NCBI GenBank assembly: GCA_005879315.1
Contig: VBLC01000050.1
Location: forward strand, 1 to 61,176
Length of the DNA: 61,176 nucleotides
Source: Deltaproteobacteria bacterium
GTDB lineage: Bacteria > Myxococcota > Myxococcia > Myxococcales > 40CM-4-68-19
Direction of reading: 5' to 3'
The translations under genes were made by a program, and so were the position numbers. Below the pieces are notes generated by a model. The model ran no database searches and was not told the origin of the DNA. It worked only from the letters and a program-made list of their open reading frames with translations. This document shows, in pieces, positions 58,809 through 61,176 of the stretch; within the stretch, counting starts at the first letter, position 1; every line of letters starts with the position of its first letter.

Positions 58809-61176
58809 ATGCAAGCACGTTCGCAGTTCTGCTGGTCGATCTGCGCAGCCCTGCTGCTGGGCGCTTGCAGCAGCGGGGGCGGCGGCTCATCGAACCCGAC
58901 TTTGGACGGAGGCACGACTCCTGCGGATAGCGGCACGCCCGCGCCCTCGGACGGCGGCACGCCCGCGGATGGCGGCGATCAGTTCGGCTCCGGGCCCGAT
59001 CCAGTGCCCGATCCGACCGGCAATCCCACCAGCTACAACCTGATCGACGCCGCGCAGACGGCCGGCACCATCAGCGAAGAGCAGGCGTTGCTTTACAAGC
59101 TCTACGTCGGGTTCGCCGATCCCGCCTTGCCCGCGGCCTACCAGGGTGACGATACCGGAATCATCGAAGTCGACGGGCATGAGCAAGTGGTCGCCTATCT
59201 CGACAGGGTTGGGCTGGCCAATGTCCCGGCCGCGACCCTCGATTCGTTCTGGCCCTTCTTCGTGCCGGCGTATTACCAAGGGAGCTGGTGGCACCAGCTG
59301 CATCCCGCCGCCCAATTGGCGGGCGGCGCCGTCCCCGCGGCGGCAAACCCCAACTGCCGGGCGTGGGAGAGCTCATGTCCCTTGCTCGCAGACTGGAAGA
59401 ACGTCGCCGGGACGCACGTGGTGGTCTGGTATCTGACGGCGAACGAGATCGTCGATGCTCCGCGCGCAAACATCTTGCTGCAAGAGTTTGAAAACACCAT
59501 CTGGCCCAAGCTCACCACCCTGATGGGCCGCACGCCCCTCAGCGACGCAGGCACCGGATTGGTTTCCGAGACCGACGGCCGCCTCGACATCTTGCTGGTC
59601 GACCTGCCGAAGAACATGGAGGGCCAGACCGCCACCTCGACCTTGGGCAAGTGCAAGGCCGTCCCGGCCCATATCTATCTCAATCGCAATCTCGGCTATC
59701 AGGGGATGATCGCCCAGGCCGCGCACGAGTTCATGCACGCCATCGAATTCTCCTACGACGTAGCCTCGAGCTGCGTAAAGGACTACTACACCACGCTCGA
59801 GGCTACTGCCGTCTGGGCCACGAACTACGTCTATCCCACCAATGATTGGGAGCATAAATACGCCAAGAGCTATCTTGGCAATATCGCGCTCGCCTATGAC
59901 GACAAGGGCGCGCCACCGCTCTTCCGCTACGGCGCCTATCTGCTCCCGCTCTTTCTCGAATCGCGCTTCGGCTCGGCCATCGTCAAGGAGATCTGGGACA
60001 AGACGCTGGTCTATTCGGGGGAGCTCATCGCCATCGACAGCGCGCTGGGAGGCCGGGGCTCTTCGTTCTCGCAGGAGTGGCCCAGGTTCGTTGCCGCGAA
60101 CTGGAATCGTGACGCCATCGCCGGCAACAATTATCTCCATCTCGACCGCGTGGCCGACGTGCCAGGCCTGGAGAGCGACGACACCTTTCAAATGCCCGCC
60201 GCCGGACTGGGCAGCTTGACGAACCCGGTGTCGCTCCCGCACGCCTCGTCGGCTTACTATCGCGTCACCTTCGGCGACGCCGCCTCGCGCAGCGTCCTGG
60301 TGGTCAATGGCTTGTCGTTCATGGCGGATGCGCTGGACCTGACGGGCTCCGGCAACATGATGACGTTCACCGGTCTGGAGGTGGTCCAGCGATCCGGGGC
60401 GAGCATGCAGGCATATCTCAAGGTCAACGGCGCATGGCAGAGCGCGCCGCTCGACATTTCGAACGCGATGGGCTTCATGTTCTGCCGCGACGATCCGGCC
60501 GGCAATGTCGAACAGATTGTCTTCATGTATGGCAACGCCGAGATCAGCACGACATTGCCCAACTATCCGGCATTGGTTCCGCGCGCCAAGCCGCCCGGCG
60601 TGCTGGTCACCAACATCGGCTGCCGCGACTGGACCGGCAGCCTGAGCATGACCAAGCCGTTGCACAGCGGCCAGGAAACGCTGACGGTGAGCAACATCGT
60701 CTTGAAGAATCAGTTGCCGACGGCTGCGCCATTGCCGGGCTCCGACCCCACCACCTATCCCTTGCCTGTCGGCACTACCAATCAGATATCGCTGGGATTT
60801 GGATTCGTCTACGCCAATGCTTCGGGCACCGCGGTATGGTCCTATAACGACACGACGGGCAGCGGGAGCTCGACTTGCACGTATGCCGGCGGCAAGACGT
60901 TTTCCATCGCCAGCACGACGCCGAAATATCAATTCAGCAACTGGACGCCGCCGGGGACGGCCGCGCACGGCGTCAACCTGCTCGGCGTCCTCGATGCCAC
61001 GCTGTCCTCACAGCTCTCGTATGTGGAGACTTGCACGGGGTCTCCGGCGACCACCGTCATCGCCGGGACCCAGCTCGACGTGGCCGTGCTCATCTTCGAT
61101 CCGGCCACTCGCATTTCGACCACCGGTCTTTCGCTGAGCGGCACCGGAGCACAAACCACCGACCCGCTCCACGCGA
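58809..61176 (+). CDS. Lipoprotein with HExxH metallopeptidase-like domain (3' end outside window)
   Basis: An ATG at 58809 begins an open frame of 789 codons to the window edge. Lipoprotein signal with lipobox LGAC, then a Gly/Asp/Pro-rich linker with DGGT repeats. Residues about 75-400 form a zinc-peptidase-like domain with AAHEFMHAIEF (HExxH) and a downstream LEATAVW whose Glu could be the third ligand, as in gluzincins. The region after about 450 is beta-rich (SLPHASSAYYRVTF onwards) and may contain carbohydrate- or protein-binding sandwiches. Substrate unknown. Similar lipoprotein proteases occur in myxobacteria. Confidence 0.8.
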   Translation, partial: MQARSQFCWSICAALLLGACSSGGGGSSNPTLDGGTTPADSGTPAPSDGGTPADGGDQFGSGPDPVPDPTGNPTSYNLIDAAQTAGTISEEQALLYKLYVGFADPALPAAYQGDDTGIIEVDGHEQVVAYLDRVGLANVPAATLDSFWPFFVPAYYQGSWWHQLHPAAQLAGGAVPAAANPNCRAWESSCPLLADWKNVAGTHVVVWYLTANEIVDAPRANILLQEFENTIWPKLTTLMGRTPLSDAGTGLVSETDGRLDILLVDLPKNMEGQTATSTLGKCKAVPAHIYLNRNLGYQGMIAQAAHEFMHAIEFSYDVASSCVKDYYTTLEATAVWATNYVYPTNDWEHKYAKSYLGNIALAYDDKGAPPLFRYGAYLLPLFLESRFGSAIVKEIWDKTLVYSGELIAIDSALGGRGSSFSQEWPRFVAANWNRDAIAGNNYLHLDRVADVPGLESDDTFQMPAAGLGSLTNPVSLPHASSAYYRVTFGDAASRSVLVVNGLSFMADALDLTGSGNMMTFTGLEVVQRSGASMQAYLKVNGAWQSAPLDISNAMGFMFCRDDPAGNVEQIVFMYGNAEISTTLPNYPALVPRAKPPGVLVTNIGCRDWTGSLSMTKPLHSGQETLTVSNIVLKNQLPTAAPLPGSDPTTYPLPVGTTNQISLGFGFVYANASGTAVWSYNDTTGSGSSTCTYAGGKTFSIASTTPKYQFSNWTPPGTAAHGVNLLGVLDATLSSQLSYVETCTGSPATTVIAGTQLDVAVLIFDPATRISTTGLSLSGTGAQTTDPLHA

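Noticed and set aside
1-61176. Insertion sequences, prophage or integrase genes
   Set aside because: No transposase, integrase or phage protein was recognised on either strand; the only hint of past integration is the tRNA relic.

Overview
The window looks like chromosome of a high-GC, Gram-negative, predatory/soil-type deltaproteobacterium, most likely a member of the Myxococcota. The reasons are strong G/C bias at third codon positions, many lipoproteins, many one- and two-component regulators with PilZ domains, GTG/TTG starts with AAGGAG-type ribosome sites, and TonB, M56/BlaI and Cys-rich collagen-like surface proteins. This is inferred from style and gene families; there is no rRNA gene to confirm it.

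The left third (1-23402, all minus strand) is one long, tightly packed Pel exopolysaccharide operon. It reads: LuxR-type regulator, then pelA, pelB, pelD, pelE, pelF and pelG, then six tandem paralogous lipoproteins of about 660-700 residues carrying a NodB-like deacetylase signature (Asp-Asp plus H-T-x-x-H) that most resemble fungal Agd3 (CE18). The last paralog runs off the left edge. The first deacetylase gene overlaps pelG by GTGA, so it belongs to the same transcription unit. PelA keeps its GH166 hydrolase residues but has lost the HxxxH metal motif of its own deacetylase domain. No pelC lies between pelB and pelD, and PelD stops after its GAF domain, so it has no GGDEF-type c-di-GMP site. 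Just beyond the regulators (30393-31193) is a secreted GH114 endo-alpha-1,4-polygalactosaminidase. Together these encode synthesis and export of a GalNAc polymer, its deacetylation on the cell surface by a bank of lipoproteins, and its cleavage. The arrangement parallels the fungal galactosaminogalactan cluster (Agd3, Ega3, Sph3) and is the most interesting system here.

23448-30212 is a signalling block: a soluble hybrid kinase with seven exact 276-bp HAMP-type repeats, a receiver-kinase coupled to it by overlap, and a convergent NarL-type response regulator with its HisKA_3 kinase. 31274-34411 holds a PilZ protein, a Vgb-like beta-propeller, an exported hemerythrin and an orphan MacB-type ATPase. 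34450-40417 (minus) holds a molybdenum hydroxylase (large subunit, 2Fe-2S subunit, diheme cytochrome) and a BlaI/M56 antirepressor-protease pair with a clear promoter-operator.

40441-46488 is mixed: a tandem-PilZ protein, an alpha/beta hydrolase, a degenerate tRNA-Phe 3' fragment, a small lipoprotein, a lone receiver, a CHASE3-only sensor, an LtaS/sulfatase-like membrane enzyme and a small secreted protein. 46634-53310 is a zinc/manganese uptake locus (znuC-znuB-outer membrane protein-znuA on minus; a small His-rich protein and a TonB-dependent receptor on plus).

53331-61176 (plus) is accessory: a DUF2306 membrane protein, a subclass B3 metallo-beta-lactamase, a cupin, a lipoprotein alpha/beta hydrolase, a collagen-like protein with seven 75-bp Cys-rich repeats, a decayed Ig-like fragment, and an HExxH lipoprotein cut by the right edge.
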